NCBI GenBank assembly: GCA_013391385.1
Contig: JACBFI010000013.1
Location: 1-64,000, forward strand
DNA: 64,000 nt
Direction of reading: 5' to 3'
DNA from: Sediminibacterium sp. Gen4
Lineage (GTDB): Bacteria > Bacteroidota > Bacteroidia > Chitinophagales > Chitinophagaceae
The notes beneath the pieces are model-generated. The model had not been told where the DNA came from. It did no database searches and saw only the letters and a list, made by a program, of their open reading frames with translations. A program made the translations under genes and the position numbers. Positions 18,790 through 28,840 of the stretch are shown here, piece after piece (the first letter of the stretch is position 1; each line of letters starts with the position of its first letter).

Positions 18790-19302
18790 ATGAAACAGAT
18801 ATTTACTCGTTTTCTGGTTGCTTTGTTATTCCTTACAGCAACAGAAGCCTACGCACAAACCAGTACTTTTATTTTGATGCGCCATGCTGAGAAAGATACC
18901 ACTGCCCAAGGTTCTACCATGATGCAGGCAGATCCGCCATTAAGTGCTGAAGGTACAGCTCGTGCTGCTCGTATACCCGAGGTGTTAAAAATGTATCAGC
19001 CGGATGCTATCTATTCTACCAATTTTAAACGCACCAAATCAACTGTTGATCCATTGTCAGTTAAAACAGGTAAAGAAATTCAGGTGTATGATCACAGAAA
19101 CCTAAAAGGCTTTGCAGAGGAATTATTAAAAATGCAGGGTAAAACAGTGGTGGTAGCCGGACATTCCAACTCCACGCCCATGCTGGTCAATTTGCTGCTA
19201 AAAGAAAATAAATACCAGAACCTGGATGAATCGGTGTATGATACCTATTGGGTTGTAACTGTTACAGATGGCAAAGCAGAAGCCAAGATCATGAAGTATT
19301 AG
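18790..19302 (+). CDS. Exported histidine phosphatase (phosphoglycerate mutase-like, SixA type)
   Basis: This 170-residue protein has a signal peptide (cleavage near TEAYAQ, residues 18-23). It has the phospho-accepting RHAEK motif (Arg31, His32) and the second catalytic histidine in VAGHSNSTP (His125). It is a small branch-2 histidine phosphatase, and export makes a periplasmic phosphatase role likely. The substrate is unknown. The ATG at 18790 was chosen over a TTG 9 bp upstream because it begins a typical signal peptide. Confidence 0.88.
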   Translation: MKQIFTRFLVALLFLTATEAYAQTSTFILMRHAEKDTTAQGSTMMQADPPLSAEGTARAARIPEVLKMYQPDAIYSTNFKRTKSTVDPLSVKTGKEIQVYDHRNLKGFAEELLKMQGKTVVVAGHSNSTPMLVNLLLKENKYQNLDESVYDTYWVVTVTDGKAEAKIMKY

Positions 19303-19351
19303 ATTAGATGAACGGGTTTCTTGCAACCTTTTTTCTTTTTTTCATCAGTAG

Positions 19352-19386
19352 AACCAGCTTAGATCACCATGCTAAGCTGGTTTTTT
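19352..19386 (+). terminator. Rho-independent terminator after the histidine phosphatase gene
   Basis: A perfect 11-bp stem, AACCAGCTTAG (19352-19362) with CTAAGCTGGTT (19372-19382), is closed by a 9-nt loop and followed by TTTT. It separates the phosphatase gene from the prfC promoter. Confidence 0.88.
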
Positions 19387-19409
19387 ATAGGTAGAAGAGC
19401 GTCCTGTAA

Positions 19410-19439
19410 TTTGTCATAACCCAACAAATTGTACCTTTG
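19410..19439 (+). promoter_or_regulatory. Bacteroidota-type promoter of prfC
   Basis: TTTG (19410-19413), an 18-bp spacer and TACCTTTG (19432-19439) match the TTTG / TAnnTTTG consensus. The predicted transcription start is near 19446, giving a leader of about 40 nt before the ATG at 19487. Confidence 0.8.
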
Positions 19440-19486
19440 CGCCCTGAAAGAAAGAGCAAATACCCTTTCTTTCGGATCTATTGAAC

Positions 19487-21073
19487 ATGAAGTACGAAAA
19501 AGAGATCAACCGTCGCAAGACTTTTGCCATTATTTCCCACCCGGATGCCGGTAAAACAACCCTTACGGAGAAATTACTCTTATTTGGTGGTGCTATTCAA
19601 ACAGCGGGTGCTGTTAAAAGCAACAAGATCAAGAAGCACGCCACTTCTGATTTTATGGAAATCGAGCGTCAAAGAGGTATCTCAGTGGCTACTTCCGTGA
19701 TGTCTTTTGAGTACAAGGATATTTTGATCAATCTCCTGGATACACCCGGACACAAAGACTTTGCTGAAGATACTTATCGAACACTCACTGCAGTGGATAG
19801 TGTTATTCTGGTAGTAGACAGTGTGAATGGGGTAGAAGACCAAACCAGAAGATTGATGGAAGTATGTAGGATGCGCGATACACCGGTGATCGTTTTCATC
19901 AATAAAATGGACCGTGACGGTAAAAATCGCTTTGATCTACTGGAAGAAATTGAAAAAGAACTGCATATCTCTCTTCACCCCATGACCTGGCCGATTAATA
20001 GCGGTAAGGAATTCAAAGGGGTGTATAATTTGCATGATAAGAATCTGCGTTTATTTACTGCGAGTACAAAAGCAGAAGAGGATGATACCATTGCCATTGA
20101 TGATTTGTCGTCTGCTTTGCTCGATGAAAAAGTAGGAGAAAAAGACGCTGCACAATTAAGGGAAGATGTAGAGTTAATAGATGGCGTATACGGAGAATTA
20201 AAAGTAGACGATTATCTCACCGCTAGAATTGCTCCGGTATTTTTTGGTAGTGCAGTGAACAATTTCGGTGTAAAAGAAATGCTGGATACTTTCATTCGAA
20301 TTGCACCTGTTCCTCGCAGCAGAAATACTTCAACACGTACCATTGAAGTAGGGGAAGATAAATTCAGCGGGTTCATCTTTAAAATACATGCCAACCTAGA
20401 TCCCAAGCACCGTGATCGTATTGCATTCATGCGTGTATGTAGTGGAAAGTTTGAGCGTAACAAATATTATCACCATGTTCGTTTGGATAAGGATATGCGT
20501 TTTAGTAACCCTTATACATTCATGGCACGCAGTAAAGATGTGATCGATGATGCCTATGCAGGTGATGTGGTAGGTTTATTTGATACCGGCAACTTCAAAA
20601 TTGGTGATACGTTGACAGAAGGAGAGGATTTCTATTTCACCGGGATACCCACTTTTTCACCGGAAATATTCAAGGAGTTGGTGAATAAAGATCCCATGAA
20701 GACCAAGCAATTGGAAAAAGGGATCAGTCAGTTAACAGATGAAGGGGTTGCACAATTGTTTACGCAATATGGCGGTACCAAAAAGATCATTGGCTGTGTG
20801 GGTGAACTCCAGTTTGAAGTGATACAATACCGTTTGTTACAAGAATATGGAGCAGCCTGTGAATTCAGGACCTTACCTTTTTACAAAGCTTGTTGGCTAA
20901 CCAGTAATGATGCGAAGAAGCTGGAAGATTTTCTGCGATTCAAACAACAAAATTCAGCTGAGGATAAAGATGGTCATCCGGTATACTTGGCACAAAGCGA
21001 ATGGTTTTTGAATACAGAGATCACCAATAATCCTGATATCAGTTTCCATTTCTCAAGTGAGATCCATAAATAA
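19487..21073 (+). CDS. prfC: Peptide chain release factor 3 (GTPase)
   Basis: This 528-residue translational GTPase removes RF1/RF2 from the ribosome after termination. The P-loop is SHPDAGKTT (residues 17-25), G3 is DTPGH and G4 is NKMD. The EF-G-like second and third domains follow, ending with the family-typical [13 protein letters not shown] two codons upstream is possible; the ATG at 19487 is preferred. It is a single-gene unit with its own promoter. Confidence 0.96.
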   Translation: MKYEKEINRRKTFAIISHPDAGKTTLTEKLLLFGGAIQTAGAVKSNKIKKHATSDFMEIERQRGISVATSVMSFEYKDILINLLDTPGHKDFAEDTYRTLTAVDSVILVVDSVNGVEDQTRRLMEVCRMRDTPVIVFINKMDRDGKNRFDLLEEIEKELHISLHPMTWPINSGKEFKGVYNLHDKNLRLFTASTKAEEDDTIAIDDLSSALLDEKVGEKDAAQLREDVELIDGVYGELKVDDYLTARIAPVFFGSAVNNFGVKEMLDTFIRIAPVPRSRNTSTRTIEVGEDKFSGFIFKIHANLDPKHRDRIAFMRVCSGKFERNKYYHHVRLDKDMRFSNPYTFMARSKDVIDDAYAGDVVGLFDTGNFKIGDTLTEGEDFYFTGIPTFSPEIFKELVNKDPMKTKQLEKGISQLTDEGVAQLFTQYGGTKKIIGCVGELQFEVIQYRLLQEYGAACEFRTLPFYKACWLTSNDAKKLEDFLRFKQQNSAEDKDGHPVYLAQSEWFLNTEITNNPDISFHFSSEIHK

Positions 21074-21076
21074 CAC

Positions 21077-22129
21077 TTAGCTGGCAATCGGCAACTGTAT
21101 CGTGAATACGGCTCCTTTATTCTTTCCCTCACTAAAAGCAGCAATCATACCATCATGGTTTTGGATGATCTTGCGTGTGAGATAAAGCCCAATACCTGCG
21201 GATATTTCACCCTCAGTACCGGATTGCCCTTCGGAAGTAAATTTTTGAAAAATAAGTTCCGCCTTTCCTGATTCAAATCCCACCCCTTTATCAGCAATCA
21301 GGATATGAATATGTCCACTGAATAAATGCACTTTTATAATGACTTCCCCACCTCTGTGAGAAAACTTAATGGCATTACCGATAATATTCGAAATGGCTTG
21401 CGATAATAAACGAAGATTGCACTTCACCCATACATCCGGAATATTATGTTTCTGTACTTGAATCTGTTTCGACAAAGCGGATATATGTTGTGCATCAACC
21501 GCCAGACTAATCACCTGATCAATCTTTATACTTTCATACACATGCGATTGATTTTCTTCATTTCCTCCTTCAAGAATCATAACCATGTCTTCTATAAAGC
21601 GAAGTTGTTCAGTAGCTGTTTTATGCACCAATACACCATAGTGTTGAATCGTATCCAGGTTTTTTTCTGTCTGGATCAAAGACCCAATATGACTCATTTG
21701 TGCAAAAGGCGTTCTTAGATCATGTGATAATAAAGCCAATAAATCTTTTCTTTCTCTTAATAACCCATCCATTGAGTCAATCGTCAACTGTACTTGTTGA
21801 AGCAATTGTCCGGCCTCATCTGGATAATGCAAGGGTAGTGTTGGGATGATTTTTTTACCGGTATAATCAGATAATGCTTTTTTTGCTTCATGTAAAGGCC
21901 ATAATAACCCTCGTAATAGATATAAGGTGCCTCCTGTTGCAACCAATGTGGCCAATAATGCAACAAAAACAATATTCCAGCCATCCAAAGTGATCCAATG
22001 AAATGCAATTGCCATGATCAAAACGATCAACGGTATGTGTACACCTATAAATGCAATGAATAAAAACTTCATTGTATAGTTGGTGGACAGGAATCCGGGT
22101 TTGGAGAAAAATCGGTAAACATTCTTCAT
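21077..22129 (-). CDS. Sensor histidine kinase, two transmembrane segments
   Basis: This 350-residue protein has membrane segments at about residues 21-43 and 52-72 with almost no periplasmic loop, so it probably senses at or within the membrane. A HAMP-like linker follows. The HisKA motif has phospho-accepting His136 (LLSHDLRTPF). The HATPase domain has an N box (NIIGNAIKFSHRGG), a G1 box (DKGVGFE) and a later GIGLYLTRKI block. No response regulator gene is adjacent, so it is an orphan kinase. It is convergent with prfC, only 3 bp apart. Confidence 0.92.
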   Translation of the reverse strand: MKNVYRFFSKPGFLSTNYTMKFLFIAFIGVHIPLIVLIMAIAFHWITLDGWNIVFVALLATLVATGGTLYLLRGLLWPLHEAKKALSDYTGKKIIPTLPLHYPDEAGQLLQQVQLTIDSMDGLLRERKDLLALLSHDLRTPFAQMSHIGSLIQTEKNLDTIQHYGVLVHKTATEQLRFIEDMVMILEGGNEENQSHVYESIKIDQVISLAVDAQHISALSKQIQVQKHNIPDVWVKCNLRLLSQAISNIIGNAIKFSHRGGEVIIKVHLFSGHIHILIADKGVGFESGKAELIFQKFTSEGQSGTEGEISAGIGLYLTRKIIQNHDGMIAAFSEGKNKGAVFTIQLPIAS

Positions 22130-22210
22130 ACGACGGAAAATTGCCCTGCAAAAATGCTTCCTTTACATCGGATAATGGGTAAAAACTTAAAAAAAGATTA
22201 AAAAATAAAT

Positions 22211-22708
22211 ATGTTTCATACTAATCAGTTGGTAGTCAATCGGTTTAATGCTACCCATGAAGCCGATTTTTTTGCTCTCAATAGCCATCCCGAAGTGATG
22301 CGTTATATCCGTCCGGTCAAAACCGAGGAAGAATGTCGTGCTTTTTTAAAGGAAAATATCCATTTGTACAAGGATGGTTCCGTAATTGGACGGTATCATG
22401 TAGCTGAAAAATCAACCCTTGCATTTGCAGGAACATTTTCTGTTTTAATGATGCCGGATCGAGATGGTTTTCATATTGGATACGCCCTGATGCCTTGGGC
22501 ACAGGGAAAAGGATGGGCAAAGGAACTGGTAATCAATGGTCTCCGTTGGGTTTTTGAACATACCGATCAGCGGCAAATTTTTGCCATTACGGAACCTGAC
22601 AATACAGCTTCCACATTTGTTTTGGTCAAGACGGGGTTTTCGAAATTGGAATCCATTCAGCAAAGCGGAAAGTTGTTGGATGTATATGTCATCCATAGAA
22701 ACGCGTAA
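22211..22708 (+). CDS. GNAT N-acetyltransferase, RimJ/RimL-like
   Basis: This 165-residue acetyltransferase shows the Acetyltransf_3 layout, with HIGYALMPWAQGKGWAKEL as the acetyl-CoA binding loop (Q/R-x-x-G-x-A type) and ITEPDNTAS plus KTGFSKLE near the C-terminus. Such proteins acetylate amino groups of proteins or small molecules; the substrate is not predictable. The stop region overlaps the longest frame of the next gene, but the likely rimO start is 45 bp further on. Confidence 0.85.
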   Translation: MFHTNQLVVNRFNATHEADFFALNSHPEVMRYIRPVKTEEECRAFLKENIHLYKDGSVIGRYHVAEKSTLAFAGTFSVLMMPDRDGFHIGYALMPWAQGKGWAKELVINGLRWVFEHTDQRQIFAITEPDNTASTFVLVKTGFSKLESIQQSGKLLDVYVIHRNA

Positions 22709-22735
22709 TGCTTAATGGCTTCATCTTCGAATCCC

Positions 22736-22743
22736 TACCTTTG
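22736..22743 (+). promoter_or_regulatory. -7 box for rimO, implying a very short leader
   Basis: TACCTTTG is identical to the prfC -7 box and lies 9 bp before the ATG at 22753, so the transcript would start within a few bases of that codon. It supports the downstream ATG as rimO start. No clear TTTG -33 is seen. Confidence 0.45.
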
Positions 22744-22752
22744 CAGCCAGCT

Positions 22753-24060
22753 ATGAAGTCGAAAACACTCAAAAAAGACAAGGTTAATATCATTACACTA
22801 GGTTGTAGTAAGAATCTGGTAGACAGTGAAGTACTCAGCGGACAATTAAGTGCGAATGATATTGATGTGGTACATGAGAATAAAAAACTGGATCACAATA
22901 TTGTAGTCGTAAATACTTGCGGATTCATTGATAAAGCCAAAGAAGAGAGTATCAATACCATTTTGGATCAGGTGGAATTGAAACGCAGAGGGAAATTGGA
23001 TAAAGTATATGTGACCGGATGTTTAAGTGAACGTTACCGTGGTGATCTGGAGGCTGAAATGCCTGAAGTAGATGCCTGGTTTGGAACTATGGAACTTCCA
23101 TTGATCCTGAAAAAATTTGAAGCAGATTATAAATCTGAATTAGTAGGGGAAAGATTGCTCAGTACGCCACAGCATTATGCATATATGAAGATCAGTGAAG
23201 GTTGTAACCGTACCTGTTCTTTTTGTGCCATTCCACTCATGCGTGGACAACATGTCAGCAAACCCATTGAAGAGTTGGTAGCAGAAGCAGAGAGCTTGGT
23301 GAAGAAAGGAGTCAAAGAGATTATGCTGATTGCCCAGGAGCTGACTTATTACGGATTGGATATTTATAAGAAGAGAGAACTGCCCCGTTTATTGAATGCA
23401 TTGGCAGATGTAAAAGGATTGGAATGGATTCGATTGCATTATGCTTATCCCAGTAAGTTTCCATTGGAAGTACTGGATGTAATGCGTGAACGGGATAATA
23501 TCTGCAAGTACTTGGATATGCCTTTGCAACATGCCAGCAATAACATGCTCAAAGCCATGCGCAGAAATATTACGCGCGAAGAAATGACTGAATTGATCCA
23601 TCAGATCAGAGAGCGTGTGCCGGGTATTTGTTTAAGAACCACACTTATCGCCGGTTTTCCCGGTGAGACAGAACAAGATGTAGAAGAATTGAAAGATTTT
23701 CTTCGTGAACATCGCTTTGATCGGGTAGGTATTTTCAGTTATAGTCATGAAGAAAATACCAGTGCGTATGATCTGGAAGATAATATTCCCGCTGAAGTAA
23801 AAGCTGAACGCGCACAGGAAGTGATGGAAGTACAACAGGAAATCAGCTACGAAAAAAATCAAGAGAAAATCGGTAAGATCTTCAAAGTATTAATCGATAA
23901 AAAAGAAGCCGGCCGCTATTTAGGTCGTACCGAATTTGATAGTGTAGAAGTAGATAATGAAGTAGTGGTACACTCATCCAAAAAACTCACACCGGGAACT
24001 TTTGTACAGGTAAAAATTACCAAAGCATATGATTATGATTTGGAAGGGGAAACGGTTTAG
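22753..24060 (+). CDS. rimO: Ribosomal protein S12 methylthiotransferase RimO
   Basis: This 435-residue radical SAM enzyme adds a methylthio group to an aspartate of ribosomal protein S12. The N-terminal auxiliary cluster uses Cys18 (LGCSKNLVDSE), Cys56 and Cys90. The radical SAM cluster uses Cys151, Cys155 and Cys158 (CNRTCSFC). A C-terminal TRAM domain follows. The LGCSKN motif separates RimO from the related MiaB. An ATG at 22708 adds 15 non-conserved residues and lies upstream of the -7 box, so 22753 is preferred. Confidence 0.95.
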   Translation: MKSKTLKKDKVNIITLGCSKNLVDSEVLSGQLSANDIDVVHENKKLDHNIVVVNTCGFIDKAKEESINTILDQVELKRRGKLDKVYVTGCLSERYRGDLEAEMPEVDAWFGTMELPLILKKFEADYKSELVGERLLSTPQHYAYMKISEGCNRTCSFCAIPLMRGQHVSKPIEELVAEAESLVKKGVKEIMLIAQELTYYGLDIYKKRELPRLLNALADVKGLEWIRLHYAYPSKFPLEVLDVMRERDNICKYLDMPLQHASNNMLKAMRRNITREEMTELIHQIRERVPGICLRTTLIAGFPGETEQDVEELKDFLREHRFDRVGIFSYSHEENTSAYDLEDNIPAEVKAERAQEVMEVQQEISYEKNQEKIGKIFKVLIDKKEAGRYLGRTEFDSVEVDNEVVVHSSKKLTPGTFVQVKITKAYDYDLEGETV

Positions 24061-24070
24061 AAGAAAAGAA

Positions 24071-24345
24071 ACAAGGCGCAAGGTACAAGACACAAGGAAG
24101 TTTCAAGGAACAAGATACAAGACAGAAAGTTTTGATAAACAAGGCACAAGGTACAAGACACAAGGAAGTTTCGAGGAGTAAGATACAAGACAGAAAGTTT
24201 TGATAAACAAGGCACAAGGTACGAGACACAAGGAAGTTTCAAGGAGCAAGATACAAGACAGAAAGTTTTGATAAACAAGGCTCACTTGTGTCTTGAAACT
24301 TGTTTCTTGAACCTTTCTTGTACCCTGTACCTTGTTTCTTGTATC
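24071..24345. repeat. Tandem 68-bp repeat (three copies) with an inverted tail
   Basis: ACAAGGCxCAAGGTAC starts at 24071, 24139 and 24207, and ACAAGGC recurs at 24275, giving three full units of exactly 68 bp with few differences. Each unit is built from ACAAG/CAAGG words. From about 24283 the sequence turns into the complement of those words (CTTGTGTCTTG, CTTGTTTCTTG), so the end of the array can fold back on it. It fills the gap between convergent rimO and the desaturase-like gene. Apparent minus-strand reading frames across it are translated repeats, not genes. Confidence 0.9.
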
Positions 24346-25608
24346 TTATTTTACATTTCTTATTTCTATATTTTCTTTGAGTACAAAATAGAGGCAGACC
24401 ATCAGAGATAATACAAAGTATCCTGTGAGAACTGGAACAGCTAATGATGTGTATTGGGATAAGCCAAACCAATCGTTGCTTTGCAATAGTATCGATAATC
24501 CGAATATTGTTTTGAATGTCTCCCAAATCCAGGCATATTTACTTCTGTCCATCAGTTCCGTGAAAGCATAGACCTGAAGAAAAACAAAAGCGCCGTATAT
24601 AAACATGTTGGGACTTCCAATGGCTGCAATATTTCCAAATAAGTAGCTGATGAACAATAGTGTGATGGTAAGTTGTACCCATGACCAAGTCACCATCGTT
24701 TTTGTATGACCGGTATCATATTTTTCAAAATGATAAACATCTTCAATTTTATAAACAGGAAATTTTGCGGCAACATCATCGGGTCTCCATCCGGTAGGCA
24801 TGAACCAGATGCGCAATTTATCTTTCCAACGCTGCGCATGCCAGGCATCCTTGATCAATAACCATAAATGCATAAAATTGATCTTGATCGGATTCCAGGT
24901 TCTTACCGGTCTTGTAATGCCATACACGGCAGGTACATCAGCCAACTCTTCCTGATAAGTACCAAACAGTTTATCCCAAATAATGAAAATCTGTCCATAG
25001 TTCTTATCCATGTACTCCTTATTGATCGCATGATGTACACGGTGATGTGAAGGCGTAACAATGATATTTTCCAGAAAACCCATTTTGCCAATATGCTGGG
25101 TATGATACCAGAACTGCGCAAACAAATGCAAAGGCGCTACGATGGCAATCACTTGTCCGGGTACACCCAAGATGGCTGCAGGTAAAAGAAATACGGTGAA
25201 GATTTTTATGATCGATGAAATACTTTGTCTCAATGCACAAGCCAGATTAAAATCTTCACTGCTGTGGTGTATGATATGATTGTTCCAAAAAATATTGTAT
25301 TCATGTGCTATGCGGTGGATCCAGTATCCGGCAAAATCAAGCGCAATAAAAGCGATCAAATAAGTGAAGAATCCATTGGGTACTTGGGTAATAGCCAGTT
25401 TATTTACCATCCACTCATAGCTGATTACTACCAGACTCAATCCCAATACATCTTTTGTTACATTGGTAATGCCTGAACTCAAACTGGAAATCATATCCAG
25501 TGTACGAACGGTCTCTTTTCCTCGATACCAGCCATACCATTTTTCAAATAATACCAGCAATAAGAAAGCGGGCATGGCAATCAAAATAATCTTTCCGTAA
25601 GTTTCCAT
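24346..25608 (-). CDS. Sterol desaturase/fatty acid hydroxylase family membrane protein
   Basis: This 420-residue integral membrane protein has the eight-histidine di-iron motif: His98 and His102 (HRIAH), His111, His114 and His115 (HIIHH), then His188-189 and His192-193 (HHRVHH). Several membrane segments flank the motif and continue to the C-terminus, longer than minimal hydroxylases. The WNNHIIHHSSEDFN region resembles alkylglycerol monooxygenase-like proteins. It probably oxidises a lipid, but which one is unknown. Confidence 0.85.
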   Translation of the reverse strand: METYGKIILIAMPAFLLLVLFEKWYGWYRGKETVRTLDMISSLSSGITNVTKDVLGLSLVVISYEWMVNKLAITQVPNGFFTYLIAFIALDFAGYWIHRIAHEYNIFWNNHIIHHSSEDFNLACALRQSISSIIKIFTVFLLPAAILGVPGQVIAIVAPLHLFAQFWYHTQHIGKMGFLENIIVTPSHHRVHHAINKEYMDKNYGQIFIIWDKLFGTYQEELADVPAVYGITRPVRTWNPIKINFMHLWLLIKDAWHAQRWKDKLRIWFMPTGWRPDDVAAKFPVYKIEDVYHFEKYDTGHTKTMVTWSWVQLTITLLFISYLFGNIAAIGSPNMFIYGAFVFLQVYAFTELMDRSKYAWIWETFKTIFGLSILLQSNDWFGLSQYTSLAVPVLTGYFVLSLMVCLYFVLKENIEIRNVK

Positions 25609-25717
25609 ATGGCAATCGTATCTGTAAATTTAAAACTCCTTTTTCATAAATGAACAGTCTTAAAAAAAGATGAAAAGGAACCAGTTTTGAGCGACATTTG
25701 TGACTCAAAACTCAGTT

Positions 25718-26968
25718 ATGAAAGTTGTTATTATTGGCGGGGGTATTGTTGGATTGAGCAGCGCTTACTATTTGTCTGAATCAGGTCATGAAGTGACAGT
25801 GATCGATAAAACGGATATCTCCGGTAATTGCTCTTACGGTAACGCAGGATATGTTTGTCCGAGCCATTTTGTGCCTTTGGCAACACCCGGTATCGTAAAA
25901 CAAGGTCTTAAATGGATGTGGAACAGTAAAAGTCCATTTTACGTGCAGCCTAGACTGAATTTGAGTCTCATCGACTGGGGATTAAAATTTATGCGCAGTG
26001 CTACACCCGAGCATGTGGAACGTTCGGCCATTCCTTTACGTGATATTGCGATCCTGAGTCAGAAAATGTATGAAGATTGGACAAAGCTCCCTCAATTTCA
26101 GTTTGCCTATGAACACAAGGGTTTATTGGAAGTGTTTCAGACAGACAAGGGTGGCGATCATGCAAAACATATCATGCATCGTGCCCATGATTTGGGATTG
26201 ACAGACACGGTACTGCTGGATGCATCGGAATTACAAGCGCTAGAGCCTCACACTACTGTAGAAGCTAAAGGTGCAGTATGGTTTAAGTGCGATGCTCATT
26301 TATACCCCAATAAGCTAATGACGCAACTGGTTGCTGATTTAAAAAATAAAGGAGTTCATTTTATATTGAATGATGAGGTAATCGGTTTTGAAAAGAATCA
26401 GCAGCAAGTAACCAAGGTAAGAACGACCAAGCAGGTCGTAGATGCCGATTCAGTAGTCATAGCAGCGGGTTCTTGGAGTCGTGAGCTCTCTGCATTACTA
26501 CAGCTAAAAATACCCCTGATGCCCGGACGTGGTTATTCCGTTACATTAGAGAATTCTCCGCATCGACTCAATTACCCATCCGTATTGATAGAGGGGCGTG
26601 TAGCTTTAACTCCCATGGATGGCAATAAAATTCGTTTTGGTGGAACGATGGAAATTACATCCACCCAAACACCTCCGCGTTATCAAAGGGTACAAGGTAT
26701 TTTAGATGCTGTAAAACGCTATTATCCTGAATTTGATGTTCCGATGCCTGCACCTGAACATATCTGGTATGGATACAGACCTTGTTCGGCAGATGGATTA
26801 CCGTATTTAGGTCGCACCCAAAAGTGGAAAAACGTTGTCATGGCAACCGGACACGCCATGGTAGGATTGAGCCTGGGAGCCGGAACCGGAAAGCTGGTCA
26901 GCGAAATAGTCAATGAATCATCCCTCAGCATGGACATCTCAGCGTTTAAGCCAGAGAGGTTTGGGTAG
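25718..26968 (+). CDS. FAD-dependent D-amino acid dehydrogenase-like oxidoreductase (DadA family)
   Basis: This 416-residue flavoprotein has the dinucleotide-binding GGGIVGLSSAYYL motif (residues 7-19) and an acidic residue ending strand two (VIDK). The C-terminal family block includes YGYRPCSADGLPYLG and ATGHAMVGLSLGAGTG. The DadA family deaminates D-amino acids, passing electrons to the respiratory chain; related enzymes act on hydroxyproline or glycine. A GTG 18 bp upstream is possible, but the ATG at 25718 starts directly before the FAD motif. No racemase is adjacent. Confidence 0.85.
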   Translation: MKVVIIGGGIVGLSSAYYLSESGHEVTVIDKTDISGNCSYGNAGYVCPSHFVPLATPGIVKQGLKWMWNSKSPFYVQPRLNLSLIDWGLKFMRSATPEHVERSAIPLRDIAILSQKMYEDWTKLPQFQFAYEHKGLLEVFQTDKGGDHAKHIMHRAHDLGLTDTVLLDASELQALEPHTTVEAKGAVWFKCDAHLYPNKLMTQLVADLKNKGVHFILNDEVIGFEKNQQQVTKVRTTKQVVDADSVVIAAGSWSRELSALLQLKIPLMPGRGYSVTLENSPHRLNYPSVLIEGRVALTPMDGNKIRFGGTMEITSTQTPPRYQRVQGILDAVKRYYPEFDVPMPAPEHIWYGYRPCSADGLPYLGRTQKWKNVVMATGHAMVGLSLGAGTGKLVSEIVNESSLSMDISAFKPERFG

Positions 26969-26970
26969 GT

Positions 26971-27045
26971 AGTCCATAGTCGATGGTTCATAGTCCATGG
27001 TCAATGGGCTTTTACCATGGACTATGGACTATGGTCCATCAACTA
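26971..27045. repeat. Word-type hairpin repeat (GTCCATAGT/ACTATGGAC)
   Basis: The plus strand has AGTCCATAGTCGATGG and TAGTCCATGGT, then the reverse-complement words ACCATGGACTATGGAC. The core arms 26991-27001 and 27014-27024 pair perfectly over 11 bp, with imperfect pairing extending outward on both sides. It lies between dadA-like and bshC genes and may act as a terminator or mobile palindrome. Confidence 0.8.
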
Positions 27046-27104
27046 TCATAAAATTGACCAGCGGCATAAGCAATATCAGGTAAGTTGTACTTTTATTCCT
27101 TATT

Positions 27105-28706
27105 ATGAAGCATCACTGTAGCCGATTATCATACGAAAGCACCGGATATTTTTCAAAGATCGTGACCGATTATCTTGTTCAGGCTGATACTGTCAGACCT
27201 TTTTTTGTGCATACGCCCGATCTTAAAGGAATCAAAGAAGCCATCGCTACCAGAGAGTCATTTCAAACACCCAGAACAGTTTTGGTAAAAGCATTGGAGG
27301 AACAATATGCTCAAATAACCACCTCCGCATTGGTTCAGCAACAAATACAGTCTTTATTATCAGAGAAAACTTTCACCGTCGTCACTGCCCATCAGCCCAA
27401 TATTTTTACTGGTCCCTTGTATTTCATTTATAAAATCTTACATGCCATACAATTGGCAGATGCGCTCAAGAATGAAATGCCTGATCTGCATTTTGTACCG
27501 GTTTATTATATGGGTAGTGAAGATGCAGATTTGGATGAACTCGGACAGATTCATATCGATGGACAACCGCTGACCTGGAAAACCAATCAAACCGGGGCGG
27601 TAGGGAGAATGAAGGCTGATAAAAAGCTCTTGGAACTATTGGCGGCTATCGAAGGACAAACCGGAGTGCTTCCTTACGGAAAAGAATTGACAGATATATT
27701 CAGGAAAGCCTATGTTGAAGGAAGATCGATACAGGAAGCCACGCTTTATTTGGTCAATGAATTATTCGGTCGGTTTGGGTTGGTGGTATTGATCCCTGAT
27801 CAGGCAAAACTCAAACAGTGCTTTGCATCCGTTATTGAAAAAGAATTGTTGGAAGGATTTTCACATACAATCGTCTCAAAGACCATCAGTGAGCTTGAAA
27901 AAAATTATAAAGTTCAGGCAGGTGGAAGAGCGATCAACTTGTTTTATCTGATCGACAATCAACGTGAGCGAATTGAAAAAGAGGGGGACTTGTTTGTTGT
28001 TCCTGCTTTAGGACTTCAATTCACGCATGATCAAATACTGGAAGAATTACGCACACACCCCGAGCGTTTTAGTCCCAATGTGATTTTGAGGGGCGCTTTC
28101 CAGGAAACCATTTTACCCAATATTGCTTTTATTGGTGGCGGCGGAGAATTGGCTTATTGGTTGGAATTGAAAGATGTATTCGCTGCGATTCATGTTCCTT
28201 ACCCGGTGTTAATCTTACGCAACTCTTTTTTGTTAATCACTGAAGAACAAGAAAAAAGAATGCAACAACTCGGTCTGAGTACGAACAATATTTTTCAAAA
28301 AGCAGATCAGTTATTTACCGCAATGGTAAAATCGAGGACTTCAAAACAAATTAGTTTGAGTCGGGAACAGGAAGTCTTACAACAATGGTATGATCAAATT
28401 GCACAATTGGCAGCAGGTATTGATGAAACATTATTGCCTCATGTACAATCTCTACAAACAAAGTCCTTGAAAAGAATCGAGGAGTTGGAGAAAAAAATGT
28501 TGCGGGCAGAAAAACGAAAGTTTCAAACCGAAGAGCAACAACTCAAAAAATGGAAAGCACAATTATTTCCCAATGATAGTTTACAGGAAAGAGTAGATAA
28601 TATTTCAGGATGGTATGCACGCTACGGTAGCAGTTGGATTGACATGCTGAAGGAATCCTCCCTGTCACTCGAAGCACAATTCACATTATTAGCGATCGAT
28701 AAATAA
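27105..28706 (+). CDS. bshC: Bacillithiol biosynthesis cysteine-adding enzyme BshC
   Basis: This 533-residue protein catalyses the last step of bacillithiol synthesis, adding cysteine to glucosaminyl-malate. Family motifs are VTAHQPNIFTGPLYFIYK, YYMGSEDADLDEL and PYPVLILRNSF, followed by a long C-terminal coiled coil (about residues 400-500). Its presence indicates bacillithiol as a low-molecular-weight thiol, as in many Bacteroidota. The other bsh genes are not in this window. Confidence 0.92.
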   Translation: MKHHCSRLSYESTGYFSKIVTDYLVQADTVRPFFVHTPDLKGIKEAIATRESFQTPRTVLVKALEEQYAQITTSALVQQQIQSLLSEKTFTVVTAHQPNIFTGPLYFIYKILHAIQLADALKNEMPDLHFVPVYYMGSEDADLDELGQIHIDGQPLTWKTNQTGAVGRMKADKKLLELLAAIEGQTGVLPYGKELTDIFRKAYVEGRSIQEATLYLVNELFGRFGLVVLIPDQAKLKQCFASVIEKELLEGFSHTIVSKTISELEKNYKVQAGGRAINLFYLIDNQRERIEKEGDLFVVPALGLQFTHDQILEELRTHPERFSPNVILRGAFQETILPNIAFIGGGGELAYWLELKDVFAAIHVPYPVLILRNSFLLITEEQEKRMQQLGLSTNNIFQKADQLFTAMVKSRTSKQISLSREQEVLQQWYDQIAQLAAGIDETLLPHVQSLQTKSLKRIEELEKKMLRAEKRKFQTEEQQLKKWKAQLFPNDSLQERVDNISGWYARYGSSWIDMLKESSLSLEAQFTLLAIDK

Positions 28707-28840
28707 TGTAAAAATCAGACATTCGCTTTTTGCCCATTTACCGCCCTTATGCTGCTTGATACTTTTGTCCTCAACCACATAACCATGTGATAGGAGAGGT
28801 TGTTTTGATGTTTCATTTTCGTATCCTAAAATCGAACAAC

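Noticed and set aside
24017-24285. Overlapping minus-strand reading frames with repeated LCLVPCALF-type peptides
   Set aside because: They are translations of the 68-bp tandem repeat; all frames stay open because the unit lacks stops in them.
24071-24345. CRISPR-like array
   Set aside because: The 68-bp units abut one another with no unique spacers, and no cas genes are nearby.
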